From: Fimenecus sp045632525
GTDB lineage: Bacteria > Bacillota > Clostridia > Oscillospirales > Acutalibacteraceae
Assembly: GCA_045632525.1 (NCBI GenBank)
Contig: JAZQWV010000046.1
Span: 7,742-71,741, forward strand
DNA length: 64,000 bases
Direction: 5' to 3'
Shown in pieces: positions 63,531 through 64,000 of the stretch; positions within the stretch are counted from its first letter, which is position 1, and every line of letters starts with the position of its first letter. The position numbers were made by a program, and so were the translations under genes. The notes beneath the pieces were generated by a model, which searched no databases, was not told where the DNA came from, and was given only the letters and a program-made list of their open reading frames with translations.

Positions 63531-64000
63531 TCACCTCTCTGTTTTTTCAGTAATTGCTTCAGTTTTCACTTCGGCTTCAGTTACTGATTCATTTTCTTTT
63601 TCAATAGTTTCATTATTTTTCTTTCTCGTTTCAAGCCAGTCAACAACAAGTGCATAAATTGCTGAAGCAGTAGGCACGCCAAGTAATACACCAAGAATAC
63701 CGCCAATGTTACCGCCAACAATTACTGATATAAGCACAAGCATACCGGGAAGCCCAACTGACTTGCCAACAATTTTCGGATAAATAAAGTTGTTGTCAAT
63801 AGCCTGTAAAATAAGTACAAATATTAAGAAAAGTAAAGCCTTTAACGGACTTTCCATAAATATTATAAGGCAACCTATAACCTCACCAACAATAGGACCA
63901 ATTACAGGCACAAGTGCAGAAATACCAATTATAACTGATACAACTGCGGCACTTGGGAATCCAAAAATAAGCATACCGATAAATGTAAGTATTGCTAACA
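63531..64000 (-). CDS. AI-2E family transporter, C-terminal part (cut by window edge)
   Basis: About 156 residues of the C-terminal end are visible; the frame stays open to the right edge. VSVIIGISALVPVIGPIVGE and IYPKIVGKSVGLPGMLVLIS are the conserved family blocks, followed by the last helices and an acidic Glu/Lys tail. These PerM-like proteins export small molecules or ions; the AI-2 link is only proven for E. coli TqsA. Confidence 0.9.
   Translation of the reverse strand, partial: LAILTFIGMLIFGFPSAAVVSVIIGISALVPVIGPIVGEVIGCLIIFMESPLKALLFLIFVLILQAIDNNFIYPKIVGKSVGLPGMLVLISVIVGGNIGGILGVLLGVPTASAIYALVVDWLETRKKNNETIEKENESVTEAEVKTEAITEKTER

Overview
The window looks like part of a low-GC Gram-positive chromosome, most likely a gut or rumen clostridium near Ruminococcus/Oscillospiraceae. 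Grounds: AT-rich DNA, strong GGAGG-type ribosome sites, hairpin-plus-U terminators, an ECF S component, a 4Fe-4S aldo/keto reductase, a DUF1846 protein, and many cytoplasmic glycosidases with sugar transporters. The organism cannot be named from sequence alone. All family calls are from reading motifs; no search was run.

Layout. (1) 1-5507 is the right part of an integrative element (A) that starts outside the window: a truncated AAA ATPase, tyrosine integrase, small excisionase-like protein, HUH-type Rep, a zinc-ribbon membrane protein and a ribbon-helix-helix protein. It ends in the 3' part of a tRNA-Met gene, the attachment site. (2) 5517-42340 is chromosome. It holds a GDPD and an inositol-phosphatase-like enzyme; a minus-strand glycan set (two metallophosphoesterases, GH13, beta-helix protein, GPH/MFS symporter, GH106-like enzyme); a surface-glycan set (nucleotidyltransferase, GT2, two B12-type radical SAM enzymes, membrane glycosyltransferase-like protein); a domain-swapped GH3 enzyme; a Gfo/Idh oxidoreductase; a plsC-like acyltransferase; a YhcC-like radical SAM enzyme with an iron alcohol dehydrogenase; an MMPL/RND exporter with an unusual repeated insert; and a hexuronate operon with uxaA and uxaB.

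(3) 42340-56229 is a second integrative element (B), about 13.9 kb, bounded by a 29-bp direct repeat. The right copy is the 3' end of an intact tRNA-Leu(CAG); the left copy is a tRNA 3' fragment. From left to right it carries a type I toxin-antitoxin pair, a TIR-like candidate effector, a membrane protein, a Xre repressor with an operator array, a SLOG-like protein, small membrane proteins, a tandem RHH protein, a three-domain fusion (GIY-YIG nuclease, degenerate tyrosine recombinase, HTH) followed by a HEPN-like protein, and a Cys-rich lipoprotein. Then come about 2.2 kb of non-coding DNA, a second tyrosine recombinase, an excisionase, an HTH protein and the Tn916-type integrase. No relaxase or conjugation gene was seen, so it may be mobilised by a helper.

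The most unusual part is the non-coding block. 51.22-52.11 kb folds into one hairpin after another and appears closed by a long-range helix between its two ends. This is what a giant ornate RNA of the GOLLD/ROOL kind, or a new class, would look like. 52.13-53.01 kb holds about 16 degenerate copies of a short motif with a TTTCGAAA-like palindromic core, interleaved with long perfect hairpins of unrelated sequence. A recombinase gene follows directly.

(4) 56288-64000 is chromosome again. It begins with two 5'-half relics of tRNA-Leu genes, suggesting repeated integration at this locus. An ECF S component, ferredoxin-like aldo/keto reductase, GH2, NifX-like protein, GH30, DUF1846 protein and a truncated AI-2E family transporter follow, all on the minus strand.
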